From assembly GCF_013004695.1 (NCBI RefSeq), contig NZ_JABEMG010000034.1, positions 1 to 37,201 of the forward strand: a stretch of DNA of 37,201 nt, written 5' to 3'. A program made the position numbers and the translations under genes. This document shows, piece after piece, positions 1 to 8,994 of this stretch; the stretch's first letter is position 1; the number at the start of each line of letters is the position of its first letter. The DNA is from Promicromonospora citrea. GTDB lineage: Bacteria > Actinomycetota > Actinomycetes > Actinomycetales > Cellulomonadaceae. Below the pieces are notes generated by a model. The model ran no database searches. It was not told the DNA's origin and was given only the letters and a program-made list of their open reading frames with translations.

Positions 1-1
1 C

Positions 2-112
2 GCGCCGTTCTGGCTCGCGTTCCTCGTCTCGGCCGGCGCGGGCGCACTGCTGGCGCTCCTGCTCGGCATCCCGACGCTGAAGCTGCGCGGTGACTACCTC
101 GCCATCGTGACC
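2..112 (+). pseudogene. LivM-type branched-chain amino acid permease fragment, fused in frame to SMC
   Basis: The first 37 codons read as a hydrophobic segment followed by GIPTLKLRGDYLAIVT. This matches the conserved transmembrane segment and cytoplasmic loop of the inner-membrane permease LivM of the high-affinity branched-chain amino acid ABC transporter. In that family the motif normally continues into a Gly/Phe-rich loop. Here the same frame passes straight into SMC coiled-coil sequence at about position 113. Both parts are internal fragments, so this is not a functional fusion of two complete genes. The join lies near the window edge, which makes an assembly chimera likely; a real rearrangement cannot be excluded. 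Confidence 0.6.
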
Positions 113-1492
113 ATCTCCGCGGCGGAGCAGGAGCGCGCGGCCAGGGCGCGCGCCGCCGAGCGCGAGGAGGCCCGACGCCGGGACGCCGCGCGGGCCGTCG
201 AGGTCCAGCAGGGCGTCGCCGTGGCGCTCGAGGCAATCGCGCGGTCGCTCGACCGCGCGACGGCGGAGAAGGCCGCCGCCGAGGAGGCCCGTGCGGCGGG
301 TTCCGAGCAGCTCCTGGCGGTGCGTGGCACCGTCGAGTCCCTCACCGCCCAGCTCCGCGAGCTGACCGACGTCGCGCACCGCGACGAGGTGGCCCGCGCC
401 CAGCAGATGCTCCGCCTCGAGCAGCTCCAGACGCGGGCGACCGAGGAGCTCGGCATGGACCCCGAGGTCCTGGTCGAGGAGTTCGGTCCGCACCAGCTGG
501 TCCCGGTCTACGAGGGCGACGTCGTGGTGCGGGGACGCAAGCGACGGGCCGTCGTCGAGCGCGACGAGGAGGGCAACCCGATCCGGTACGAGGGCGACCC
601 GCCCCTCCCGCGCGGTGCGGCGGCGCGCGAGGACGCGCTCATCGCCCGCACGCGCGCCCTGCACGAGGCGGGCCTGCGCCCCGACGACCCGAAGGCGACG
701 GCGGTGATCGTGGCGGCGGCCGGTGCGGAGCCGCCGCCGGAGCCCGAGGCCGACGCGGCCGACGCGACCGAGGACACCGACCCGGGCGAGCCGAGGCCCG
801 ACCGGATGGTGCCGTACGTGCGGGAGGAGCAGGAGGCCCGGCTGGCCAAGGCGGAGCGCGCGCTGTCGCGTATCGGTGCCGTCAACCCGCTGGCGCTGGA
901 GGAGTTCGCGGCGCTGGAGGAGCGGCACCAGTTCCTCACCGACCAGCTCGCCGACCTGAAGAAGTCGCGCGAGGACCTGCTGCAGATCGTCGACGACATC
1001 GACGAGCGGGTGCAGCAGGTGTTCGCCGAGGCGTTCCAGGACACGGCGGCGAAGTTCCTGGAGATCTTCCCGCGCCTGTTCCCGGGCGGCGAGGGCAGGC
1101 TCACGCTGACCGACCCGCAGAACCTGCTCACCACCGGCATCGAGGTCGAGGCGCGGCCGGCCGGCAAGAAGGTCAAGCGGCTGTCGCTGCTGTCCGGCGG
1201 TGAGCGGTCGCTCGCCGCCGTGGCGTTCCTCGTCTCGATCTTCAAGGCCCGGCCCAGCCCGTTCTACATCATGGACGAGGTCGAGGCCGCCCTCGACGAC
1301 GTCAACCTCGGGCGCCTCATCGAGATCTTCAAGGAGCTGCAGAAGGACAGCCAGCTCATCGTGATCACCCACCAGAAGCGCACGATGGAGGTCGCGGACG
1401 CGCTCTACGGCGTCACGATGCGCGGCGACGGCGTCACGACGGTGATCAGCCAGCGCATGGGGGACCGGGAGACGGTGCCCAGCACCGCCTGA
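113..1492 (+). CDS. smc: Chromosome segregation protein SMC, C-terminal part
   Basis: This is the C-terminal half of the SMC ATPase that, with ScpA and ScpB, compacts and segregates chromosomes. Visible parts are an Ala/Arg/Glu-rich coiled coil, an acidic low-complexity insert (PEPEADAADATEDTDPGE), more coiled coil, then the C-terminal ATPase head. The head holds the ABC signature LSGGERSLAAVAFL, the Walker B stretch FYIMDEVEAALDD and the switch histidine in VITHQKR. The N-terminal head (Walker A), the first coiled coil and the hinge are missing, because the reading frame enters from the LivM fragment. About 460 codons remain, against roughly 1150-1200 in full-length SMC. A GTG at 107 gives an apparent start but is not credible for this family. 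ftsY follows after one small gene, as in many actinobacteria. Confidence 0.93.
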   Translation: MSAAEQERAARARAAEREEARRRDAARAVEVQQGVAVALEAIARSLDRATAEKAAAEEARAAGSEQLLAVRGTVESLTAQLRELTDVAHRDEVARAQQMLRLEQLQTRATEELGMDPEVLVEEFGPHQLVPVYEGDVVVRGRKRRAVVERDEEGNPIRYEGDPPLPRGAAAREDALIARTRALHEAGLRPDDPKATAVIVAAAGAEPPPEPEADAADATEDTDPGEPRPDRMVPYVREEQEARLAKAERALSRIGAVNPLALEEFAALEERHQFLTDQLADLKKSREDLLQIVDDIDERVQQVFAEAFQDTAAKFLEIFPRLFPGGEGRLTLTDPQNLLTTGIEVEARPAGKKVKRLSLLSGGERSLAAVAFLVSIFKARPSPFYIMDEVEAALDDVNLGRLIEIFKELQKDSQLIVITHQKRTMEVADALYGVTMRGDGVTTVISQRMGDRETVPSTA

Positions 1493-1639
1493 CAGGGCGT
1501 GTCCGGCGGGTGAATTTCGTCTGGCGAAGCCGCGGATCGCCGGGTGTGAGCGAATTCTCCTGGTGCACCCGCGCGTGTCGCCCGGCGTGTCGCGACGGCT
1601 TACGCGGCACGACCGCACAAGAGGCGACACAATAGGACC

Positions 1640-2167
1640 ATGTGGTGGTCGGTCATCCTCCTGGTGGTGTGCCTGGTCCTGGCGGTGGGTGTCTTCGTCG
1701 TGGCCAGCCAGATGGACGCGCCCGCGACGAAGGACGACTTCTCGTTCCTGCAGTGGGTCCGCTCCGGCCTCTCGCACCTGCGCGGTGACTCCGAGCGGCG
1801 CAGGCAGGGCCGGCGCTACGGCGCCTCCGCCGTCGCGACCCACGCCGTGGGCGCGCCGTCGGTCTGGGTGGGCAAGCCGCGGCAGCCCAGGCCCGACACG
1901 TCCCCCGTCGACATGGGGATGTCCGAGTTCTTCGCCGCGACGGTCGAGTCCAAGCCCGGCTACGTCGACGCCGAGGAGCTCACCGACGTGCTGAACCGCG
2001 CGCGCGACCAGGCGCAGAAGACGCTGCACGTGCCGCTCGGCACGGTGCCCATCAAGCCGTCCAACCTCCTGCCCGGCCAGCTCCGCCCCGTCCGCCCGGT
2101 GCGCAGCGTGCAGAAGGTCGCCCAGGAGCCGCCGGCCGAGCAGGGCCCGGCCCAGGCGGCGAGCTGA
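1640..2167 (+). CDS. Small single-pass membrane protein between smc and ftsY, function unknown
   Basis: A 175-residue protein starting at an ATG. Residues 1-24 form one hydrophobic segment (MWWSVILLVVCLVLAVGVFVVAS) with no lipobox or clear signal-peptidase site, so it probably stays as an N-terminal membrane anchor. The remainder is hydrophilic and Arg/Pro-rich; a Pro-rich tail (PGQLRPVRPVRSV) ends it. I recognise no enzymatic motif. The 147 bp between smc and this ATG hold no gene. Its position between smc and ftsY suggests a membrane-associated housekeeping role, which is only inference. Confidence 0.7.
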   Translation: MWWSVILLVVCLVLAVGVFVVASQMDAPATKDDFSFLQWVRSGLSHLRGDSERRRQGRRYGASAVATHAVGAPSVWVGKPRQPRPDTSPVDMGMSEFFAATVESKPGYVDAEELTDVLNRARDQAQKTLHVPLGTVPIKPSNLLPGQLRPVRPVRSVQKVAQEPPAEQGPAQAAS

Positions 2168-2230
2168 GCGCGGCACCACTGAGGGTGCCCGCGGCCACGG
2201 CGGTCGCCGCAAGATGAAAGAATCTGGGGC

Positions 2231-3424
2231 GTGAACGAGCTTCCCTGGATCGAGATCATCTCCGCCCTGGCCGTCCTCGCGGGAGGCGGCGGCGTCGCCG
2301 GGCTCCTCGTCGCGCGGCGTCGCCGGCGCGACCAGGGGCAGGACGGCGGCACGACGCCGCCCGGCTCCACGCAGGCCGGCACCGGCACCGCGACGGCGCC
2401 CCGACCGGCCGCCCCCGAGGAGGTCGGCCCCGCCGAGGTCGCCCCCGAGGAAGCCGGACCCGCAGCGCCCGCGCTCGACACGCCCGCGCCCACCGCAGGC
2501 CGCCTCGTGCGACTGCGCGACCGGCTCGCGCGCTCGGGCTCGCCGCTCGGCGCCCGACTGCTCTCCGTCCTGTCGCGCGACGCGCTGACCGAGGACGACT
2601 GGGACGAGATCGAGGAGGAGCTGCTCCTCGCCGACGTCGGTGCGGGCCCGACCACGGAGCTGCTGGACGCCCTGCGCACCCGGGTGCGCGTGCTCGGCGT
2701 GCGCGAGCCCGCCGCGGTGCGCGACCTGCTGCGCTCCGAGCTCGTCACGCTGCTCGACCCGGCCATGGACCGCACCCTCCGCACGGAGCCCACCACGGCG
2801 GAGGACGGTACCCACCTGCCCGCCGTGACCCTCGTCGTCGGTGTCAACGGCACCGGCAAGACGACGACGGTGGGCAAGCTCGCCCGCGTGCTCGTCGCCG
2901 ACGGGCGCACCGTCGTGCTGGGCGCCGCCGACACGTTCCGCGCCGCGGCGGCCGACCAGCTCACCACGTGGGGCAACCGCGTGGGCGTGCCGACCGTGCG
3001 CTCGGACCGCGAGGGCGCCGACCCGGCGTCGGTCGCGTTCGAGGCGGTGACCCGCGGCCGCGACGAGAAGGTCGACGTCGTGCTCGTGGACACCGCGGGC
3101 CGCCTGCAGAACAAGGCGGGCCTCATGGACGAGCTCGGCAAGATCGTGCGCGTCTCGAGCAAGGTCGTGGCGCCGAGCGAGGTGCTGCTGGTCCTCGACG
3201 CGACCACGGGCCAGAACGGCCTCACGCAGGCACGCGTGTTCGCCGAGGTGGCCGGCGTCACCGGCATCGTGCTCACCAAGCTCGACGGCACCGCCAAGGG
3301 CGGCATCGTCGTGCAGGTGCAGCGCGAGCTCGGCGTGCCGGTCAAGCTCATCGGCCTGGGGGAGGGGCCGGACGACCTCGCGCCGTTCGACGTCGAGGAG
3401 TTCGTCGACGGGATCCTGGGCTGA
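2231..3424 (+). CDS. ftsY: Signal recognition particle receptor FtsY
   Basis: FtsY is the membrane-docking GTPase that pairs with the Ffh-RNA particle to deliver nascent membrane proteins to SecYEG. The 397-residue product begins at a GTG. A hydrophobic helix (IISALAVLAGGGGVAGLLVA) near the N-terminus is followed by basic residues and a Pro/Ala/Glu-rich linker to about residue 90, the usual actinobacterial membrane-targeting arrangement. The NG domain follows: P-loop GVNGTGKTTT near residue 205, DTFRAAAADQL, DTAGRLQ, and TKLDGTAKGG near the C-terminus. All GTPase motifs are intact. Its partner ffh lies about 3.8 kb downstream in the same window, separated by the nitrogen genes. Confidence 0.97.
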   Translation: MNELPWIEIISALAVLAGGGGVAGLLVARRRRRDQGQDGGTTPPGSTQAGTGTATAPRPAAPEEVGPAEVAPEEAGPAAPALDTPAPTAGRLVRLRDRLARSGSPLGARLLSVLSRDALTEDDWDEIEEELLLADVGAGPTTELLDALRTRVRVLGVREPAAVRDLLRSELVTLLDPAMDRTLRTEPTTAEDGTHLPAVTLVVGVNGTGKTTTVGKLARVLVADGRTVVLGAADTFRAAAADQLTTWGNRVGVPTVRSDREGADPASVAFEAVTRGRDEKVDVVLVDTAGRLQNKAGLMDELGKIVRVSSKVVAPSEVLLVLDATTGQNGLTQARVFAEVAGVTGIVLTKLDGTAKGGIVVQVQRELGVPVKLIGLGEGPDDLAPFDVEEFVDGILG

Positions 3425-3744
3425 GCTCGCGAGCGTGAGACCGAGGCTCGTCCGGCGAGGAAAACACGCCGCCCAATTCGCGCCTCGCCCGCATGATTGA
3501 TGCGCCGGATGCGTCCACATCGTGGAATGCATACGGCGCATCTTCATGTCGCGCATATTGCGCAGCAATCACGATCGAGTCACATTTGCCGACGGTATTT
3601 CGCCCATTCGGAGCGTGAAACGAGACGTTTACACCGTCGACCGCTGCGTCACGCCCCCGTAACGCCGAGGTGCGCCCGGTGAAACGGTCCTTCGCGACTG
3701 TGTTGCGAGCCCAGCACCAGAGCTGGCCAAGAGAGGATCGTCTT
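3425..3744 (+). promoter_or_regulatory. amtB upstream region with GlnR-like sites
   Basis: This 320-bp stretch between ftsY and amtB has no gene and is visibly more AT-rich than its surroundings. It holds GTCAC-N6-GTAAC at 3648-3663, which fits the GTNAC-N6-GNAAC layout of actinobacterial GlnR boxes. Just upstream is an imperfect inverted pair, GTGAAAC (3615-3621) and GTTTACAC (3627-3634). GlnR control of amtB-glnK-glnD is well known in actinobacteria. Whether this organism uses GlnR is inferred from the motif only. A GAGAGGA ribosome-binding site at 3731-3737 fixes the amtB start. Confidence 0.4.
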
Positions 3745-5007
3745 ATGGAACTGGACACCGGAGCCACAGCGTGGATGCTGACCTCGGCATCGCTCGTGCT
3801 CCTGATGACTCCCGGTCTCGCCCTCTTCTACGGTGGGATGGTCCGCGGGAAGTCCGTGCTGAACATGATGATGATGTCGTTCGGCGCCATCGCCGTCACC
3901 GGTGTCATCTATGTGCTGTGGGGATGGTCGATGTCCTACGGCGCGGACGTCGGCGGCATCTTCGGTAACCCCTTCGACCAGTTCGGTCTCGCCGGCGCGA
4001 TCTATGACGACGCCGGTAACTTCTTGATCGACGACTTCGGTGTCCCCGGCATCGTGGGCGTCGGCTTCCAGGCCACGTTCGCGATCATCACGGTCGCCCT
4101 GATCTCCGGCGCCATCGCCGACCGCGTCAAGTTCGGCGCCTGGCTCGGGTTCGTCGCCGTGTGGGTCACTCTCGCGTACTTCCCGATGGCCCACATGGTC
4201 TGGGGCGGTGGCCTCCTGTCGGGCGACGGCCCGTTCGCGTCGATCGCCGCGCCGATCGACTTCGCCGGTGGCACGGTCGTCCACATCAACGCCGGCGCCG
4301 CCGCGCTCGTGCTCGCCCTCGTGATCGGCAAGCGCAAGGGCTTCGGCTCCGAGCCGATGCGCCCGCACAACCTGCCGCTCGTCATGCTCGGTGCGGCTCT
4401 CCTGTGGTTCGGCTGGTTCGGCTTCAACGGTGGTTCCGCCTTCACGGCTGACGGCTTCGCCGGCCTCGCCTGGGTCAACACCACCGCCGCCACCGCCGCG
4501 GCGATCCTGGGCTGGCTGGTCGTCGAGAAGATCCGCGACGGCGCCGCCACGTCGCTGGGTGCCGCCTCGGGCGTCGTCGCAGGCCTCGTCGCGATCACCC
4601 CCGCCGCCGGCGCGTTGAGCCCGGTCGGCTCGATCATCCTCGGCGTGATCGCCGGTGCGCTCTGCGCCTTCGCTGTCGGCCTCAAGTACAAGTTCGGGTA
4701 CGACGACTCGCTCGACGTCGTGGGCGTCCACCTGGTCGCCGGCCTCTGGGGCACGATCGGCATCGGCTTCCTCGCCACCGAGACCGGCCTCTTCTACGGC
4801 GGTGGCTTCAGCCAGCTCGCCGTGCAGGCGATCATCGCGATCATCGCCGTCATCTTCTCCGCCGTCGTCACGCTCGTGATCGCCCTGGTGATCCGGCCCT
4901 TCGGCTGGCGCGTCTCCGAGGAGGCCGAGGTCAGCGGCATCGACCTCGCCGTCCACGGCGAGACCGCGTACGAGAACTCCGGATCCACCATCACCGAGGC
5001 CCGCTGA
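3745..5007 (+). CDS. amtB: Ammonium transporter AmtB
   Basis: AmtB is the trimeric inner-membrane ammonium channel induced under nitrogen limitation and blocked by GlnK. The ATG at 3745 is preferred over an in-frame upstream start at 3670, because it has a GAGAGGA ribosome-binding site at 3731-3737 and yields the typical N-terminus (WMLTSASLVLLMTPGLALFYGGMVR). The 420-residue product shows about eleven hydrophobic segments and the family stretches MAHMVWGGG, the histidine-bearing VHINAGAAALV, WFGWFGFNGGSA and the second pore histidine in DVVGVHLVAGLWGT. The product ends in a hydrophilic tail. glnK starts 42 bp downstream with its own ribosome-binding site, forming the standard amtB-glnK-glnD operon. 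Confidence 0.97.
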   Translation: MELDTGATAWMLTSASLVLLMTPGLALFYGGMVRGKSVLNMMMMSFGAIAVTGVIYVLWGWSMSYGADVGGIFGNPFDQFGLAGAIYDDAGNFLIDDFGVPGIVGVGFQATFAIITVALISGAIADRVKFGAWLGFVAVWVTLAYFPMAHMVWGGGLLSGDGPFASIAAPIDFAGGTVVHINAGAAALVLALVIGKRKGFGSEPMRPHNLPLVMLGAALLWFGWFGFNGGSAFTADGFAGLAWVNTTAATAAAILGWLVVEKIRDGAATSLGAASGVVAGLVAITPAAGALSPVGSIILGVIAGALCAFAVGLKYKFGYDDSLDVVGVHLVAGLWGTIGIGFLATETGLFYGGGFSQLAVQAIIAIIAVIFSAVVTLVIALVIRPFGWRVSEEAEVSGIDLAVHGETAYENSGSTITEAR

Positions 5008-5388
<381 letters not shown>

Positions 5389-5409
5389 CCGGGGCGTCCG
5401 ACGTCTCGT

Positions 5410-7239
5410 ATGACCAGTGACCCGGCGTCCGACGACGCCTGGGAGCAGGCAGAGGCCCCGCACCCCGCGGCAGGGGTGCGGGGCCTCCGCGACGAGCTCC
5501 TCCGCATCGCGACCGAGCTGACCGGCCCCGGCCGGTCCGGACTGGCCCGGCGGTCCGCCGTCGGCCAGCGCGTCACCGAGCGGCTCGGCGAGCTGTTCGA
5601 GCACGCGACCGAGGGCGTCGAGCCGTCGGGCATCGCGCTCGCGGCCGTCGGCAGCCTGGGCCGCGGCGAGCTCGGGCCGCTCAGCGACCTCGACCTCGTG
5701 CTCGTCCACGACGGCCGCACGCACGGCGCGGACGAGCTGCGTCAGGTCGCGGAGCGCCTGTGGTACCCGCTGTGGGACTCCGGCATCGACCTCGACCACG
5801 CCGTGCGGTCCCTCAGCCAGTCCCGGCAGGTGGCGGCCAGCGACCTGCCCGCCGTCATCGGCTGGCTCAGCGTGCGGCCGGTCGCCGGCGACGCCGTCGT
5901 CGTGCACCGGGCGGCCTCCGCCGTCCTCACGGACTGGCGCGCCGCCTCCCGGCGGCGCCTGCCCGAGCTCATCTCCTCCACGCGCGACCGCGCGCAGCGC
6001 GCGGGAGAGCTCGCGTACCTCATCGAGCCCGACCTCAAGGAGGCCCGCGGCGGCATGCGGGACGCGGTGCTGCTGTCCGCGCTCGCGGCGACCTGGCTCA
6101 CCGACCGCCCGCACGGCGCGGTCGACGCCGCCTACACGCACCTGCTCGACGTGCGCGACACACTCCAGGTCGTCACCCGGCGGCGCACCAGCCGTCTGCT
6201 GCTGGCCGACCTGGAGGAGGTCGCCGAGCGCACCGGCCATGACGACGGCGACGAGCTGCTCGCCGCGCTCGCCGAGTCCGGTCGGGTCATCTCCTACGCG
6301 CTCGACATGACCATCCGGCGGGCCCGGCAGGCGCTGGCGCGGCCCGTCGGCGTCGGCAGGCCGCTCATGGTCCGCGGACGGCGGACCCCGCCCCGCCTGC
6401 GGTCCGTGGGGGACGGGCTGGTCGAGCACGACGGCGAGCTGGTCCTCGGCGTGGGCATCCGTCCGGCGTCCGACCCGCTGCTGCCGCTGCGGGCGGCCGC
6501 GACCGCCGCGCGGACGGGTCTGGTGCTGTCCCCGGTGACGATCCGCAGCCTCGAGGAGTGCCCGCCCCTGCCGGAGCCGTGGCCGCACGCCGCGCGCGAG
6601 AGCCTGCTCGCCCTCCTGGGCGCCGGGCCCGCCCAGGTGCCGGTGTGGGAGGCGCTGGACCTCGCCGGGGTGGTGACGTCGTGGTTCCCCGAGTGGGCCG
6701 ACGTCCGCAACCGTCCGCAGCGTGCCGCGATCCACCGCCACACCGTCGACCGGCACCTCGTCGAGACGGCGTCGGTCGCGGCCCGGCTGCGCCGCAGGCT
6801 TCCGGAGCTCGCGGGGCCGCACACCGGGCCGCACACCGGGACGTCGCCGGGCGACCTGCTGCTGCTCGCCGCCCTGCTGCACGACATCGGCAAGGTCCGC
6901 GGCGCCGCGGACCACTCCGTGGAGGGCGCCCGCCGGGTGCCGGCCCTGCTGAACCGCGCAGGCTTCCCGTCCGCCGTGGTCGACGACGTCACCCGCCTCG
7001 TGCGGCACCACCTCACGCTCGCCGACCTGGCCACCCGCGCCGACCCCGACGACCCGGCGACGGTGACGACGCTGCTGGAGGCCGTGGACCACCGTCGGGA
7101 CCTGCTGGACGTGCTGCGGGCGCTGACCGAGGCGGACACGACGTCGCTCGGCCCGAAGGCCTGGACCGACTGGCGTGCGCAGCTCGTGGACGGGCTGACC
7201 GAGCGGGCGCGGGCGCGACTGGCGGACGAGGTCCATTAG
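5410..7239 (+). CDS. glnD: PII nucleotidyltransferase GlnD, short form without ACT domains
   Basis: GlnD adds and removes a nucleotide on PII Tyr51. The 609-residue product has an N-terminal nucleotidyltransferase domain with [21 protein letters not shown] near residue 80, a PII-nucleotidyltransferase helical region ([15 protein letters not shown]), and an HD domain ([12 protein letters not shown] and [10 protein letters not shown]) near residues 440-500. The protein ends soon after the HD domain. Most GlnD proteins are about 750-900 residues, with two C-terminal ACT domains that sense glutamine; both are absent here. A 12-bp tandem repeat in the HD domain codes for GPHTGPHTG. The stop is at 7237-7239, ten bases before the ffh start, and no ACT-like reading frame follows. 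Confidence 0.93.
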   Translation: MTSDPASDDAWEQAEAPHPAAGVRGLRDELLRIATELTGPGRSGLARRSAVGQRVTERLGELFEHATEGVEPSGIALAAVGSLGRGELGPLSDLDLVLVHDGRTHGADELRQVAERLWYPLWDSGIDLDHAVRSLSQSRQVAASDLPAVIGWLSVRPVAGDAVVVHRAASAVLTDWRAASRRRLPELISSTRDRAQRAGELAYLIEPDLKEARGGMRDAVLLSALAATWLTDRPHGAVDAAYTHLLDVRDTLQVVTRRRTSRLLLADLEEVAERTGHDDGDELLAALAESGRVISYALDMTIRRARQALARPVGVGRPLMVRGRRTPPRLRSVGDGLVEHDGELVLGVGIRPASDPLLPLRAAATAARTGLVLSPVTIRSLEECPPLPEPWPHAARESLLALLGAGPAQVPVWEALDLAGVVTSWFPEWADVRNRPQRAAIHRHTVDRHLVETASVAARLRRRLPELAGPHTGPHTGTSPGDLLLLAALLHDIGKVRGAADHSVEGARRVPALLNRAGFPSAVVDDVTRLVRHHLTLADLATRADPDDPATVTTLLEAVDHRRDLLDVLRALTEADTTSLGPKAWTDWRAQLVDGLTERARARLADEVH

Positions 7240-7241
7240 GC
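7236..7241 (+). promoter_or_regulatory. Candidate -10 element for leaderless ffh transcript
   Basis: TAGGCT overlaps the glnD stop region and lies 7 bases before the ffh GTG. That spacing matches leaderless transcription, common in actinobacteria. No convincing -35 hexamer is seen, so the call rests on the hexamer and its distance. Confidence 0.3.
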
Positions 7242-7248
7242 TGTGCCC

Positions 7249-8886
7249 GTGTTCAACTCCCTGTCCGACCGGCTCACCTCGACGTTCAAGAACCTGCGCA
7301 CGCGGGGCCGTCTCTCCGAGGCGGACATCGACGCGACCGTGCGGGAGATCCGCCGCGCCCTGCTCGATGCGGACGTCGCAGTCCCCGTCGTGCGGGAGTT
7401 CACCGCGACGGTGCGCGAGCGCGCGCTGTCGGCGGAGGTCTCCGGTGCGCTGAACCCGGCGCAGCAGGTCGTCAAGATCGTCAACGAGGAGCTCGTCGAG
7501 GTCCTCGGCGGCGCGACGCGGCCGCTGACGCTCGCCAAGACGCCGCCGACCGTCATCATGCTGGCCGGCCTTCAGGGCGCGGGCAAGACGACGCTCGCGG
7601 GCAAGCTCGCGCACGCGCTCAAGGGGCAGGGCCACACACCGGTGCTGGTCGCCGCCGACCTGCAGCGCCCCAACGCGGTGACGCAGCTGTCCGTCGTGGC
7701 CGAGCGCGCGGGCGTGCCCGTGTTCGCGCCGCACCCGGGCAACACCTCCGACGCGGACGACCCGGCCGCCGACGCGCCGCTGATCGGCGACCCGGTCGGC
7801 GTCGCGCGCGACGGCGTCGCGTACGCGAAGGAGCGCCAGCACGACGTCGTCATCGTCGACACCGCGGGCCGCCTCGGCATCGACGAGGTGCTGATGCAGC
7901 AGGCCGCGGACATCCGCGCGGCCGTGAACCCGGACGAGGTCCTGTTCGTCATCGACGCGATGATCGGTCAGGACGCGGTGAACACCGCCAAGGCGTTCGC
8001 CGACGGCGTCGACTTCACCGGCGTCGTGCTGTCGAAGCTCGACGGCGACGCGCGCGGTGGTGCCGCCCTCTCGGTCGCGAAGGTGACCGGGCGGCCCATC
8101 ATGTTCGCGTCCACGGGCGAGAAGCTCACCGACTTCGAGGTCTTCCACCCCGACCGGATGGCGAGCCGCATCCTCGACATGGGTGACGTGCTCACCCTCA
8201 TCGAGCAGGCCGAGAAGGCGTTCGACGCCGAGCAGGCCGAGAAGATGGCGAAGAAGCTGGCCACGGGCCAGGACTTCACGCTGGCCGACTTCCTCGTGCA
8301 GATGCAGCAGCTCAAGAACATGGGCTCGATGAAGAAGATGCTCTCGATGATGCCCGGCATGGGGCAGATGCGGGAGCAGCTCGAGCAGTTCGACGAGCGC
8401 GAGGTGAACCGCATCGAGGCGATCATCCAGTCGATGACGCCCGCCGAGCGCGAGAACCCGAAGATCATCAACGGCTCGCGCCGCGCCCGCATCGCGCGCG
8501 GTGCCGGCACCACGACCACGGCGATCAACCAGCTTCTCGAGCGGTTCGACAACGCCCAGAAGATGATGCGCCAGATGTCCAAGGGCGGCGGCCTGGGCCC
8601 GGGCGGCATGCCCGCGATGCCTGGCGCTCCCGGCATGGGGATGGGCAAGAAGTCGCGCGGCAGGACCCAGCCGCCGAAGAAGGGCAAGAAGGGCAAGTCG
8701 GGGAACCCGGCGAAGCGGGCCCAGCAGGAGCGCGAGGCGATGCAGCGCGCGCTCGGCGGCGGCGCGGCGAGCACCCCGTCCGCTCCGGCCGGCTCGGCGT
8801 TCGGCGTCGGCCCGAAGAAGGACGAGGCGCCCGACCTGAGCAACCTCGAGCTGCCGCCGGGCCTGGAGAAGTTCCTGGGTCGGTGA
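7249..8886 (+). CDS. ffh: Signal recognition particle protein Ffh
   Basis: Ffh binds the signal sequence of nascent proteins together with 4.5S/SRP RNA and docks on FtsY. I chose GTG 7249, giving MFNSLSDRLTSTFKNLRTRGRLS, over GTG 7243 because it matches the usual Ffh N-terminus. The 545-residue product has an N domain, then the G domain with GLQGAGKTT near residue 107, the DTAGRL motif and TKLDGDARGG. The Met-rich M domain follows, with MPGMGQMREQL and an SRRARIARGAGTT-type RNA-binding segment. The tail is low-complexity, Gly/Met/Lys-rich and acidic at the end. A 14-bp tandem repeat begins at the stop codon. Confidence 0.97.
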   Translation: MFNSLSDRLTSTFKNLRTRGRLSEADIDATVREIRRALLDADVAVPVVREFTATVRERALSAEVSGALNPAQQVVKIVNEELVEVLGGATRPLTLAKTPPTVIMLAGLQGAGKTTLAGKLAHALKGQGHTPVLVAADLQRPNAVTQLSVVAERAGVPVFAPHPGNTSDADDPAADAPLIGDPVGVARDGVAYAKERQHDVVIVDTAGRLGIDEVLMQQAADIRAAVNPDEVLFVIDAMIGQDAVNTAKAFADGVDFTGVVLSKLDGDARGGAALSVAKVTGRPIMFASTGEKLTDFEVFHPDRMASRILDMGDVLTLIEQAEKAFDAEQAEKMAKKLATGQDFTLADFLVQMQQLKNMGSMKKMLSMMPGMGQMREQLEQFDEREVNRIEAIIQSMTPAERENPKIINGSRRARIARGAGTTTTAINQLLERFDNAQKMMRQMSKGGGLGPGGMPAMPGAPGMGMGKKSRGRTQPPKKGKKGKSGNPAKRAQQEREAMQRALGGGAASTPSAPAGSAFGVGPKKDEAPDLSNLELPPGLEKFLGR

Positions 8887-8909
8887 CGTCCGGCCGGTGA
8901 CGTCCGGCC
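8882..8909 (+). repeat. Tandem 14-bp duplication at the ffh stop codon
   Basis: GGTGACGTCCGGCC occurs twice head-to-tail at 8882-8895 and 8896-8909. The first copy contains the ffh TGA at 8884-8886. It looks like a small slippage or duplication in the intergenic region; no function is implied. Confidence 0.8.
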
Positions 8910-8994
8910 GGCGGCAGGGTCCGGGCGGCCCGGGTGGTGGGGTCGGTGGTGCGTGGCGTGTCCGCCGTGGGAGCGAGCAGAACGAAGGAGCCGC

